NCBI GenBank assembly: GCA_965226155.1
Contig: OZ245331.1
Coordinates: 62,001 to 126,000, forward strand
Length of the DNA stretch: 64,000 bases
Reading direction: 5' to 3'
Source of the DNA: G965226155 sp965226155
GTDB taxonomy: Bacteria; Pseudomonadota; Gammaproteobacteria; Eutrophobiales; Eutrophobiaceae
The position numbers and the translations under genes were made by a program. Below the pieces are notes generated by a model. It saw only the letters and a list, made by a program, of their open reading frames with translations, made no database searches and had not been told where the DNA came from. Shown one piece after another: positions 32,400-41,626 of this stretch; within the stretch, counting starts at the first letter, position 1, and every line of letters begins with the position of its first letter.

Positions 32400-33766
32400 C
32401 CTCTGGACTTACCTGTGATATTTCGATCGCCTCTGATGATCATAAACGCCTGATGACACACCTTTTCCCTGGTGATCACGACGAACATGGTGCCGTACTC
32501 CACGCTGGCATCGTAGCATGCGGTTCTACGCTTCGCCTGACCGTCCAACATGTCGCGTGCGCTGAGTTTGGACGCGATTATGTAGCTGGTGAATTCGGCT
32601 ACCGCGCACTCAATCCGCCCTTCATCCATCGCCAAATTGTTCGGTGCCGCGATCTACGTCTAGCCTACCTTGCAGTGCATAATCACGGCAGCGACTGCCA
32701 TGTTGAGTTCAGTCAAATAGATCTCGAGTCGCACGAGCGCGGTTATCCAGCTCTACGCGACATAGGCAAGGGTGTGCCAGTCGGCGCACTAGTTTTCGGT
32801 CACCGCTCAGTTGCTGCCGATATCTGGTTGCCTGATGGTACCCGAAGGGTGCTCGGCGCATACCGCGTAATCGGCCCGACAATCAAACGATTCTATTCCA
32901 GTCCGAGCGCAGTATCCGAAGCTGCTCCCGCACACGACAGACAGGTTCGTATGTTTGGTGCCGCCGGACAGGCGCTGCTGAGTACGAGTAAGGTTGCGGT
33001 GATCGGGTTAGGCGGGGGCGGCTCACTGGTCGCCGAATACCTCGCACGCCTTGGCGTCGGTCACCTAGTGTTGATCGACCCTGACCGGATCGAGAGCACA
33101 AATCTTTCGCGTGTCGTCGGCGCAACTGAAGTAGATGTCGAGACCGGGCAGCTCAAGACACAGATCGCTGTTCGGCATGCACGCGAAGTGACCAATGATG
33201 CGATACTTGATGCCATTCCCGAAGATGTCACCAAAAGCTTGATCGCCGAGAATTTACGTAACTGCGATTTCATTTTCCTCGCGGCTGATTCGATGCGAGC
33301 GCGGCTACTTGTCAACGCACTTACCCATCAATATCTGATCCCCGCAATCCAGATAGGTGCGAAAATCCGGGTAAATGCATCGGGGTCGATTGATGATGCG
33401 ATGTCCGCAGTACGCCACCTTAGACCACGACACGGATGCTTATGGTGTAACGGGCTAATCGATCCGGCCCAGTTGGCGATCGAAGCGAAGACCGACGAAG
33501 AACGTAAGAATCAGGCCTATGGTGTCAACGAACCCAACCCGAGCGTAATCACATTGAATGCTGTTGCCGCGGCGCATGCAGTTAATGATTTCCTGTTTGA
33601 CTTTCTTGATCTTCGCCCACGAACTACGGAGATAGCCTATCAGCACTATCATTTTCTTAAGGGTGTATCGCAGCGGGTGATCCCGCGCCGTGATCTGGAC
33701 TGCCGCGAATGTGGGCGAAGGTTTGGCATGGGGGACGCGATCGAACTGCCGACCATCTCGGGATGA
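32396..33766 (+). CDS. JAB metalloprotease - E1 (ThiF/MoeB) fusion
   Basis: The 456-residue fusion has an N-terminal JAB/JAMM domain (about 1-165) with the zinc set Glu30, His95-x-His97 and Ser106-x2-Asp109 (HNHGSDCHVEFSQID). An E1-type adenylating domain (about 180-456) follows with DRQVRMFGAAG (Arg), GLGGGGS at 204-210 for ATP, LIDPDRIESTNLSR at 226-239 and two CxxC pairs (348/351 and 436/439) for a structural zinc. No Cys lies between 352 and 435, where E1 proteins usually have the thioester residue; NPSVITLN is found there instead. It would activate the ubiquitin-like C-terminus and also remove the modifier. Its first four bases overlap the E2-like stop. Confidence 0.85.
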   Translation: MTSGLTCDISIASDDHKRLMTHLFPGDHDEHGAVLHAGIVACGSTLRLTVQHVACAEFGRDYVAGEFGYRALNPPFIHRQIVRCRDLRLAYLAVHNHGSDCHVEFSQIDLESHERGYPALRDIGKGVPVGALVFGHRSVAADIWLPDGTRRVLGAYRVIGPTIKRFYSSPSAVSEAAPAHDRQVRMFGAAGQALLSTSKVAVIGLGGGGSLVAEYLARLGVGHLVLIDPDRIESTNLSRVVGATEVDVETGQLKTQIAVRHAREVTNDAILDAIPEDVTKSLIAENLRNCDFIFLAADSMRARLLVNALTHQYLIPAIQIGAKIRVNASGSIDDAMSAVRHLRPRHGCLWCNGLIDPAQLAIEAKTDEERKNQAYGVNEPNPSVITLNAVAAAHAVNDFLFDFLDLRPRTTEIAYQHYHFLKGVSQRVIPRRDLDCRECGRRFGMGDAIELPTISG

Positions 33767-34048
33767 GATGCGTCCTCGCAATGTTGACCTGCCCCCTAAG
33801 CTGTAGTTTCAAAACTCAAGTTCTTGCTTCGTTGACCTATGACGGCTTACAGAATAAGCCATAGTATTATAGCGGGCAGCATTTATATGATGAACTCCCA
33901 GACTTTTCACATTTAGTTGCAACCTAGGGTCACGGGAATCATGATCGCCCATTAGCGCATTTTCATAGATTAAGGGAAATCTAGGAATGCTTTTGTTTTT
34001 TTCTTCCTTTGGCAAAGAGACGTCTTCCCACACAGCATAGTCTGTGTC
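33767..34048. other. Gene-free right border of the ubiquitin-like island
   Basis: No gene is seen. TTGACCTGCCCCCTAAGCTG at 33784-33803 resembles an IS3-type end. The next recognisable object is the miniature IS6-type element at 34049. Confidence 0.4.
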
Positions 34049-34177
34049 GGTACTGACAAGTTAACTGATTTGAAGCCAAAATCAGTGTGGGTAAACGGCC
34101 TAAATCATTGATTGCTGGACGGGGGATCGGCTTTTTTACTACTAAAAAAGGGGAATTTACGTTCATTTGACAGTACC
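34049..34177. repeat. IS6-type miniature element (129 bp), copy 2
   Basis: It has the same left end (GGTACTGACAAGTTAACTGA) and interior (GGACGGGGGATCGGCTTTTT) as the copies at 20366 and 42224. The right end (TTCATTTGACAGTACC) has two changes from the perfect inverse. The flanking 8 bp differ (TCTGTGTC, ATATAACT). It forms the right border of the ubiquitin-like island. Confidence 0.8.
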
Positions 34178-34308
34178 ATATAACTGCACCCTCCGCTGTT
34201 GTACTGATTGTAGAATCAACATTTTCTCATATCATCAGTGTGACAGCGACGTTCATCCCTCTCACGGGCCGCATTCAACTATTCCGACAATCGGGCTGTA
34301 GTTCGATT

Positions 34309-35301
34309 TTAAAAAAGTCCACCTGACCTTTTACGCTTTTGCGAGGTTTGCTCAGCTGCGGCAATTTTGGAACGTTTCAAGATACTACCTACAGCGACAG
34401 AAGGCGCCTCCCCTACGATCCTGGCCTTTGAGAACTTCGGCTCAGCAGAGATAACCTCAACCATACCAATCTCCGTTTCTTCCGCCCCCAGTATTTCCCC
34501 TGTATCCGGGTCAACAAACTGTTCACCGACCTCAAACAGGGCCAGCATGTCGCCTTCTGTTAGAAAAACATTGCCGTAGTTCAAGATCAGCGTGCCGTCT
34601 CCCAGGACCTGTATGACCTTGAAGGGTGTCCGGGTCGTGATGACCGCCTCGGCCAGCTTGGCGGCGACGATCCTTTGAACGTCACCGAATGGGTCGGCAA
34701 CACTTTCACTCTGTGAGATACCGGCCACGTTGAATGCCGCCCCTTGCTCGGCTTCCCCCTCTACTGTATCGGCCAGGATAATCTTGCCTGTTGTGACATC
34801 TGTTACTTTGATATCAACTGCCATCTCGGTCGTCAGTTTAGAAGAACTGGCCCCGCCTCCAAAGGCCCTGCCTGCTACCCCACCTATCAGTCCGCCAGCG
34901 CCACGGTTGCCGCTGACTGAAAACCCGCTCTGTCTTGCCCCGAACTTGGTAATGGAGCCGTAAATCAGGTAGTCAACACCTGTCAGCCCGCCCACTTGTC
35001 CACCGCTTGTCGTCAAACCAACCCCGCCAAGTTGTTGCTCCTGCAGCACGACATTCATTTGGTTCCTTTCCATCACATCCATTTTGTTGCTCTTTACAAT
35101 GGCGGTTTCGAGCATGACCATGAATCCATCGGAAAGATATTGGTTGCAGTTATTGCCATGATACGCATCCCATCCACTGCAAGAGATGTTCTGAGCTACC
35201 GTTTCAATGCCGGCTATGCCTACGACCGGCCTTTGTGCCCATGCAGAGACACTGACCGTCAGGATGATGACGCCTGCTAAGAGCATGTTGATTTTTTTCA
35301 T
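34309..35301 (-). CDS. CsgG/HfaB-family protein
   Basis: The protein of about 330 residues has a signal peptide (MKKINMLLAGVIILTVSVSA, then WAQ). It belongs to the CsgG family, whose members form or modify outer-membrane secretion pores: LSDGFMVMLETAIVKSNKMD, VMERNQMNVVLQEQQLGG, GVDYLIYGSITKFG and TTEMAVDIKVTDVTTGKII are typical. The lipoprotein Cys of CsgG itself is missing at the cleavage site. A Gly-rich loop follows residue 135. The C-terminal 90 residues (FKVIQVLGDGTLILNYGNVF, VGEQFVDPDTGEILG) form an extra domain seen in stand-alone members. The ATG at 35301 with GGGAGAA upstream is chosen over an earlier in-frame ATG at 35355. Confidence 0.85.
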   Translation of the reverse strand: MKKINMLLAGVIILTVSVSAWAQRPVVGIAGIETVAQNISCSGWDAYHGNNCNQYLSDGFMVMLETAIVKSNKMDVMERNQMNVVLQEQQLGGVGLTTSGGQVGGLTGVDYLIYGSITKFGARQSGFSVSGNRGAGGLIGGVAGRAFGGGASSSKLTTEMAVDIKVTDVTTGKIILADTVEGEAEQGAAFNVAGISQSESVADPFGDVQRIVAAKLAEAVITTRTPFKVIQVLGDGTLILNYGNVFLTEGDMLALFEVGEQFVDPDTGEILGAEETEIGMVEVISAEPKFSKARIVGEAPSVAVGSILKRSKIAAAEQTSQKRKRSGGLF

Positions 35302-35705
35302 GATTTTCTCCCAAGTTGTCCCCCGCCACCGAAAGGGTGACGGGCCACGCACCATCGCACAGAGACAACTGTGGAAGTCCTACCTATTTACCCAGCTAAG
35401 GTGATCAAGCCTTCGCCGTATTAGGCTATTGTATTCGGCAAGTAACCCGACACGGGTCTCTATCCGATGATGCTGACTGGAAGTGTGTCTGGGCAGGGGC
35501 AACACGTCAACCTGAATGTGCCATTCCCTACTCTAATTAAGAATCATAGCAATCACTCATTACTCAATCGTTTGCCCTCTAAATAGCAACTCATCCCCAG
35601 ACCCAGGAACCATGGCTGCCTTTCTCGAATTAAAGCAAAGATAATCGGCTGAATCTGCCGGTCAAGGCCCTCTTTCACTGGCTTTCTGCACCACGGCATG
35701 GATGA
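35302..35705. other. Gene-free stretch between divergent genes
   Basis: The divergent upstream region of the CsgG-family gene and the DUF2924/recombinase pair. No clear gene or repeat is seen. Confidence 0.5.
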
Positions 35706-36146
35706 ATGGTGGGTATGAATAGCAAACCACCAACCCACCTGCCCTCCCTGGAAGCCTTGCCTTCGGCCGATTTCTCGACGCTTAAAGTGTGGTACTCACA
35801 ATTGGAAGGGACACCATCCCCGAAGTCGTTTAAAAGCGACCTGTTGAGGCTACACCTCGCCTGGACAGTGCAAGCACGGCAACAAGAAGACACGCCATTG
35901 GTACTGAGACAACGGTTATTAAAAAAGGCTCAACGGACCGGGCCATCCCCTGCCCCTGCCTATTCCCCCGGGACACGCCTCATCCGGGAATGGCAGGGGC
36001 AAACCCATGAAGTCACCGTCATGGAATCAGGTTATTCATACCAAGGTCAACACTACCGCAGCCTGAGCAGCGTGGCCGGTAACATCACAGGCTCACATTG
36101 GTCAGGCCCCCGGTTCTTCAGGATGGCAAAAGGCAAGGCTGCATGA
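35706..36146 (+). CDS. DUF2924 protein
   Basis: The 146-residue protein contains LRLHLAWTVQARQQEDTPLV, then GTRLIREWQGQTHEVTVMES and GYSYQGQHYRSLSSVAGNIT, a hallmark of DUF2924. This small domain is found almost only upstream of large serine recombinases in prophages and integrated elements. It could be DNA-binding or a recombination directionality factor; its role is not known to me. An internal ATG at 35715 is an alternative start. Its stop overlaps the recombinase start (ATGA), so the two are translated together. Confidence 0.85.
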   Translation: MVGMNSKPPTHLPSLEALPSADFSTLKVWYSQLEGTPSPKSFKSDLLRLHLAWTVQARQQEDTPLVLRQRLLKKAQRTGPSPAPAYSPGTRLIREWQGQTHEVTVMESGYSYQGQHYRSLSSVAGNITGSHWSGPRFFRMAKGKAA

Positions 36147-37858
36147 CTATCGTGTCCTCTAAACATAGACAGTGTGCCATCTATACCCGTAAATCCTCCG
36201 AGGAAGGGCTGGAACAGGCCTTTAATTCTTTAGATGCGCAACGAGAAGCCTGTGAGTCTTATATCAAGAGTCAGCAACACGAAGGCTGGAAAGCACTACC
36301 CAAACAATATGATGACGGTGGGTTCTCAGGTGGCAATACAGAACGCCCTGGACTGACACAACTACTGGAGGATATCAAGGCCGGAGACGTAGATGTGATT
36401 GTGGTATACAAGGTGGACCGGCTTTCCCGCTCACTTGCGGACTTTGTCCGTCTGATTGAGCTCTTTGATGCACACTCAGTATCCTTTGTCTCGGTCACAC
36501 AACAGTTCAACACATCCAGCTCCATGGGGCGACTGACGTTGAATGTGTTGTTGTCGTTTGCCCAATTTGAACGGGAGGTCACAGGCGAGCGGATCCGGGA
36601 CAAGATCACAGCCTCTAGGCGAAAAAGCATGTGGATGGGCGGTGTGGTACCACTCGGGTATGACGTCATCGATAAGATGCTTGTCGTGAATGAGACAGAG
36701 GCAAAGACGGCACGTCATATCTATACTCGCTACCTTGCCCTGGGCTACGTCAGGCAATTAAAAGAAGAATTGGATACCAAAGGCTATATCAGTAAGGTCC
36801 GTGCAACCGAAGGGGTGCATGCCGGCGGCAGGCCGTTCTCACGCGGTGCCTTATACACCTTACTCAAGAATCCCATCTATATCGGCAAGGTAACCCATCA
36901 AGCAAAAAGATACGAAGGACAGCATGCCGCCCTCCTTGAGACAGCACTCTGGGAAAAGGTGCAGGCACGCTTAAAAGAGAACAGACACAAGCATCAGACC
37001 CGGAAGTCAGTCAAGGCCCCCAGCCTGCTGGCAGGGCTCTTATTCGACGACAACGGTCATCCGTTGAGTCCTTCCCATACCCGGAAGCAGAACCGGCGCT
37101 ACCGGTATTATGTGAACCAGACGGTCCTGCATGACCGTGAAAAAGATGCGGGTTCAATACTACGCCTACCTGCGAAGGTGATTGAGGCCTTGGTAGTACA
37201 ACAACTCTTGTCACTCTGGAAGAACACCATGCCGTTGTTGAAACTGCTTAACAAGAAAGCACTCTCTGCCAATCAACAGGCATCACTACTTGATCGTGCA
37301 AAGTCCCTATTAGTCGAATGGGAGACCTTCACACCCCATCAACAGATAATCTATTTGAAAATGATATTTCATAAAATCTGCGTGAGTTGTAACGGTGTTG
37401 ACCTTCATATATCAACAGACGGAATGCTGGCTTGCCTGAACAATGTAATGCTCACTGGGGAAATACCTGACAAGGAAGCCGATATTCACGTTATAACGAT
37501 TCCTGCCAAACTGAAGCGTTGTGGGATTGAAACACGGTTCATCATCCATGACCATTCTGATCAAGGTCCCCATCAGATTACGGTGAGAGGACTACAGAAC
37601 ACATTACTCCGGGCTCTACGTTGGCATGAGGAATTAGCATCAGGTGCAATTGCATCAACAACTGACCTTGCAAAGCGTGAAAATCTTGCTCAACGCTATG
37701 TCGCTTTCATCTTGAAACTTGCTTTTCTTGCCCCTGACATCATGGAAGCAATAATTAACGGAAATATTCCGGTCAATTTAACAATAGCTCGCCTAAAGAA
37801 AGGATTCCCAATGGATTGGACCCTCCAAAGACAAGCTCTAGGATTTCCATCTCAATAA
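36143..37858 (+). CDS. Large serine recombinase (site-specific integrase/resolvase family)
   Basis: The 571-residue protein starts at the ATG overlapping the DUF2924 stop (MTIVSSKHRQCAIYTRKSSE). The resolvase catalytic domain spans about 8-160: the catalytic Ser is in IYTRKSSEE, then DDGGFSGGNTERPGL, VYKVDRLSRS, SFAQFEREVTGERIRDK. The recombinase domain follows at 185-280 (RHIYTRYLALGYVRQLKEEL, PIYIGKVTHQAKRYEG), then a zinc-ribbon or coiled region to the end. It would insert or excise a genetic element; the attachment sites could not be recognised. It may have brought in part of this region, but phage structural genes are absent. Confidence 0.92.
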   Translation: MTIVSSKHRQCAIYTRKSSEEGLEQAFNSLDAQREACESYIKSQQHEGWKALPKQYDDGGFSGGNTERPGLTQLLEDIKAGDVDVIVVYKVDRLSRSLADFVRLIELFDAHSVSFVSVTQQFNTSSSMGRLTLNVLLSFAQFEREVTGERIRDKITASRRKSMWMGGVVPLGYDVIDKMLVVNETEAKTARHIYTRYLALGYVRQLKEELDTKGYISKVRATEGVHAGGRPFSRGALYTLLKNPIYIGKVTHQAKRYEGQHAALLETALWEKVQARLKENRHKHQTRKSVKAPSLLAGLLFDDNGHPLSPSHTRKQNRRYRYYVNQTVLHDREKDAGSILRLPAKVIEALVVQQLLSLWKNTMPLLKLLNKKALSANQQASLLDRAKSLLVEWETFTPHQQIIYLKMIFHKICVSCNGVDLHISTDGMLACLNNVMLTGEIPDKEADIHVITIPAKLKRCGIETRFIIHDHSDQGPHQITVRGLQNTLLRALRWHEELASGAIASTTDLAKRENLAQRYVAFILKLAFLAPDIMEAIINGNIPVNLTIARLKKGFPMDWTLQRQALGFPSQ

Positions 37859-38011
37859 TTTGAAATATATAGTGTTATGCCTGCTTTCGACCAAAAACGG
37901 ATATTCGTAGCAAAGTTAAAACCCATGGTCTACCAATGAAATCCCTGCCAAAATGACGCAGATTAGCATTCGGACTCAGCGGTTCCTTCAATACACTGTT
38001 AACATAAATAA

Positions 38012-38788
38012 ATGATTGATCTATTAACATTATTGGAAAACAAATACTCACTCACACTTATTTCGGGTGTTAGCGGTGTATTTCTTACACTGATCGCACA
38101 GAATATTCTTAACAAGAGAGGTTTATTTACCTATTTTGTGCAACACAATAAAGTAGGTGTTTCTGAGGACAACGCAATTTTTGGCACTGTTCGAGTAACA
38201 TGGAATGATAACCCAATTGCACACCTATATATGTCAACAATTGAGTTAATAAATCAAAGTACAAAAGACTATGAGTCAGTCATCGTGCGCGTGTTTACCA
38301 ATGATACTCTGCTACTAACAGAACGCACTGAGATAGCTGGCACAACACATATGCTTCGGTACACTGAAGAATACGCTGACAAATTATCAGTTCCAAAGGG
38401 TCAGCAAGCCACACAATGGCAACAAGACCTATTTAGGCGTCAAAGAGACTATCTTATTCCGATTATGAATCGTGGTCAGGTTGTCCAGTTTCAATTTCTA
38501 AATGCCGCAAATACTGAGACTCAGCCAACAATATGGCTAGATGTATTGCATACTGGCGTTAAACTAAAGATTTGTAATGCGCCAAATGTCGTACATGGTG
38601 TACCGCAATCGAAGGCTGCACTCATGGGAGTGATTGTTGGCCTTATATTCGTTAGTCTAGTTATTGGGTACATTGACACCTTATGGATTGCAGCTATTAG
38701 TACATTTTTATTTGGACTGGTCGCACAAGTACCTGGAGCATATTCAGTTAAGGCATGGCGAAAAATAAAAGAATTGGTAGTGGGCTGA
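38012..38788 (+). CDS. Membrane protein of unknown function
   Basis: The 258-residue protein has an N-terminal membrane segment (LTLISGVSGVFLTLIAQNIL, about 14-33). A soluble middle follows (about 45-190) that may be beta-rich (VRVTWNDNPIAHLYMSTIEL, SVIVRVFTNDTLLLTERTEI). Two C-terminal segments come next: ALMGVIVGLIFVSLVIGYID and TLWIAAISTFLFGLVAQVPG. No family is recognised. It follows the recombinase by 153 bp on the same strand and is AT-richer than it. It might be cargo of the integrated element. Confidence 0.65.
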   Translation: MIDLLTLLENKYSLTLISGVSGVFLTLIAQNILNKRGLFTYFVQHNKVGVSEDNAIFGTVRVTWNDNPIAHLYMSTIELINQSTKDYESVIVRVFTNDTLLLTERTEIAGTTHMLRYTEEYADKLSVPKGQQATQWQQDLFRRQRDYLIPIMNRGQVVQFQFLNAANTETQPTIWLDVLHTGVKLKICNAPNVVHGVPQSKAALMGVIVGLIFVSLVIGYIDTLWIAAISTFLFGLVAQVPGAYSVKAWRKIKELVVG

Positions 38789-39339
38789 AAAGAACTCTAA
38801 CAAGTTGCTCGTGCGGGCTGCTTCGCGCCCCATAGCTCAAACTTTGAATGTCTGCTTTTGACACAAAGCGGGCATACTTGGCCAACAGTACCGATCTGGC
38901 AAAATGCCCAAAAGAGAATCCAGCGTAATACTCTGGTTTTATCTTTCAGCGAGATCGCTTATTGGTATGAGAAATTCTAAAACATGACGCAATTCCCCGG
39001 ACTATTTAACTATCTAAGGTCAGGCATGGCGCCTCTGAACAGAGACCAGACTGTATGGCGGTGGCTGCAGTCTGCAGCTAGCTAGTCTCTCCGTAACAAT
39101 TCCCTGATAACAGGGAAACTACAAGGAAATTTTTCAATTTATAGCCCAATATCAATCCACAGCTGTTACAAAAGCCTATCTTTTAGCAGGGTTGCTTCAA
39201 TACACCGAATGAATAGAAAATAATTAACAGGGAATTATCAGGGAATTGCTAAATATAATATATGGATCTAAATTTATCTTAAATAGCTTTCAGTCGAGTT
39301 TACCGAATTGTCATTAAAATTAATCGCGTTCTCCTATAG
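38789..39339. other. Gene-free stretch with miniature element
   Basis: A short hairpin-like CGGGCTGCTTCGCGCCC at 38817-38833 follows the membrane gene and may act in termination. A miniature element of the ATTCCCTG family lies at 39098-39247 (listed separately). No gene is seen. Confidence 0.45.
39098..39247. repeat. Miniature inverted-repeat element, ATTCCCTG family, copy 2
   Basis: The left end is AATTCCCTGATAACAGGGAA and the right end TTAACAGGGAATTATCAGGG plus AATT. At 150 bp it matches the element at 4378-4529 in ends, length and parts of the interior. No transposase is encoded. Confidence 0.6.
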
Positions 39340-40899
39340 CTATTGCCCACCAACACCCGTCATAGAACGTACAAATTGATCACTAAATAATTCACGTTCA
39401 TTAATGGCATCCAAACTGTCGTCCAAAAGTGAAAATATATAAATACATATAATGCCAGCACTCATTGAAAACAGTGCCGGGTAGCGATAGGGGAAAATGG
39501 CGCTTTCATTACCCAAGATATCTACCCAAACGATTGGGCCAAATATCACCAGTGCTATCGCAGAAGTTAATCCTACCCATCCACCGATCATGACACCACG
39601 GGTAGTGGTCTTTTGCCAAAACATGGTAAAAAATAATACTGGAAAATTTGCGCTAGCAGCTATTGCAAAGGCTAATCCCACCATAAATGCAATATTTTGT
39701 TGTTCAAATAAAATCCCAAGCAATATAGCTGCAATACCCAATCCAATGGTCGCATACCTGGAAACCATGATTTCTTGAGCTTCATCAGCCTGGCCTTTTT
39801 TTATGCAATTTTGGTAAAGATCATGTGATACTGCAGCCGCACCTGCCAGAGTTAATCCAGAAACCACTGCTAAAATAGTGGCAAATGCTACAGCCGAAAT
39901 AAAACCAAGTAAGATATCACCACCCAGTGCCTTTGACAGGTGTACTGCAGACATATTGTTACCGCCTAGCAAGGCACCCGCATCATCCATAAAATCCGGA
40001 TTGTTTGAGATAAATACAATTGCACCAAACCCAATAACAAATGTGAGGATATAGAAATAACCAATAAAGCCTGTAGCATAAAATACCGATCGTCTTGCCT
40101 GTTTGGCATCAGGTACAGTAAAAAATCTCATCAGTATATGAGGTAATCCTGCAGTGCCGAACATCAGGGCTAAACCCAGAGAAATCGCAGAAACCGGATC
40201 GGACACTAATGTACCAGGGGCCATAATCGCAATACCCTTTTCATGAATATCCACTGCCTGATTGAATAATGTATTTGGTGAAAAATCGAGATTTTTTAAC
40301 ACTAGAAATGAAAGCAAAGTCGCACCAAATAACAATAAACAAGCTTTGATTATTTGAACCCAAGTTGTTGCCAGCATTCCACCGACACTGACATATATAA
40401 CCATTAGTATTCCCACTAGTACAACTGCTACCTCATAGGGTAATCCAAATAGAACCTGGATTAATTTACCTGCACCAACCATCTGAGCGATCAAATACAA
40501 TAAAATAACAGCAAGAGATCCGCATGCAGCTAACAATCGGATCGGCCTTTGTTGTAACCGATAAGAGACAACATCCGAAAAAGTATACTTACCCAGATTT
40601 CTCAATCGTTCGGCAATTAAAAACAAAATAATCGGCCAGCCAACTAAAAAACCAATGGAATAGATCAATCCATCAAATCCCGATGCAAATACCAGGGCTG
40701 AAATTCCAAGGAATGAAGCTGCTGACATATAATCTCCAGCAATGGCAAGGCCATTTTGAAATCCGGTAATATTACCGCCTGCTGCGTAATATTCATTTGC
40801 AGTTCTTGAGCGTTTCGCTGACCAATACGTTATTACTAAGGTCGCTGATATGAAAATCAGAAACATTACTATTGCAGTAATATTAATATCAGGGCTCAT
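39340..40899 (-). CDS. actP: ActP-type monocarboxylate (acetate) sodium symporter
   Basis: The 519-residue SSS-family protein has about 13 membrane segments. The ActP hallmark AAGGNITGFQNGLAIAGDYM is near residue 40, and the segments MSAASFLGISALVFASGFDG and GTAGLPHILMRFFTVPDAKQ are well conserved. It imports acetate or other short-chain acids. The upstream gene (DUF485 protein) overlaps its ATG by one base (TAATG at 40899), the standard actP arrangement. Acetate itself is likely; propionate, pyruvate or lactate are also possible. Confidence 0.88.
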   Translation of the reverse strand: MSPDINITAIVMFLIFISATLVITYWSAKRSRTANEYYAAGGNITGFQNGLAIAGDYMSAASFLGISALVFASGFDGLIYSIGFLVGWPIILFLIAERLRNLGKYTFSDVVSYRLQQRPIRLLAACGSLAVILLYLIAQMVGAGKLIQVLFGLPYEVAVVLVGILMVIYVSVGGMLATTWVQIIKACLLLFGATLLSFLVLKNLDFSPNTLFNQAVDIHEKGIAIMAPGTLVSDPVSAISLGLALMFGTAGLPHILMRFFTVPDAKQARRSVFYATGFIGYFYILTFVIGFGAIVFISNNPDFMDDAGALLGGNNMSAVHLSKALGGDILLGFISAVAFATILAVVSGLTLAGAAAVSHDLYQNCIKKGQADEAQEIMVSRYATIGLGIAAILLGILFEQQNIAFMVGLAFAIAASANFPVLFFTMFWQKTTTRGVMIGGWVGLTSAIALVIFGPIVWVDILGNESAIFPYRYPALFSMSAGIICIYIFSLLDDSLDAINERELFSDQFVRSMTGVGGQ

Positions 40900-41258
40900 T
40901 ATGTTTCCTTTCCCTCATTTGTAGTTGAATTCGACATATTACTAACATGATCATGCGAGGCATCAATTACATTACGAAGTAATTCATCATAAATAGTATT
41001 AGCACGATGGACATAAATCCCAGTAATTAGAAACGTAAACAGTATCACCCCAATTCCAATTATTATTCCCCAAGTAATTGTAGAGGTTTCACTTATAGGA
41101 ATTCCAAAAATGCTTGGAGTAAATGCTATTACTAGAATAAAACTGTAATAGACAAATAAAATTAGTACTGCCAATGTCCAACTTAATTTAGTACGTTGTG
41201 CAACTAGATCGTGAAATTTTTCATTACTACGAATGTGATCGTAATGCTGTTTACTCAT
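40899..41258 (-). CDS. DUF485 family membrane protein (YjcH-like)
   Basis: The 119-residue protein has two membrane segments (LSWTLAVLILFVYYSFILVI and WGIIIGIGVILFTFLITGIY) between a charged N-terminus (HIRSNEKFHDLVAQRTK) and a cytoplasmic tail (VHRANTIYDELLRNVI). This is the standard partner of ActP-type symporters and is the first gene of the two-gene operon. Its exact task in transport is not settled. Confidence 0.88.
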   Translation of the reverse strand: MSKQHYDHIRSNEKFHDLVAQRTKLSWTLAVLILFVYYSFILVIAFTPSIFGIPISETSTITWGIIIGIGVILFTFLITGIYVHRANTIYDELLRNVIDASHDHVSNMSNSTTNEGKET

Positions 41259-41354
41259 ATATCCCCATCAAGAAATACCAAAAGAATTTCTGAAGTATTT
41301 TCATTTATATCGTCACTGCATGTTTCCAAGGCGCAAAAGCACACTCCCTACACT

Positions 41355-41388
41355 GACTGGATAGAAAATAATTAACGGGGAATTGTCC
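41355..41388. repeat. Fragment of an ATTCCCTG-family miniature element
   Basis: TGGATAGAAAATAATTAACG, followed by GGGAATTG, matches 39213-39237 (TGAATAGAAAATAATTAACA) almost base for base, but the left part of the element is missing. It lies in a gene-free stretch (41259-41626) with nothing else recognised. Confidence 0.5.
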
Positions 41389-41626
41389 CATATATTTTGA
41401 GTAACATTATTACAAATATTATTTAATAATATTCAGGATTTGTTTGAAGCGTTTTCCTTCTGAAGTTCCCTGTAATTCTAATATGGCAGTTTCAGTATTT
41501 GTTAAATACGCACCTGCCGATTTCATTTTTTAAATATAAAACATAGCGTCAGTCGACATGCTTAGCAACGTTTACTGCATCCTGATGTTAAATGTCCGTA
41601 CTAATGTCAATCTGAAATTCCTACCG

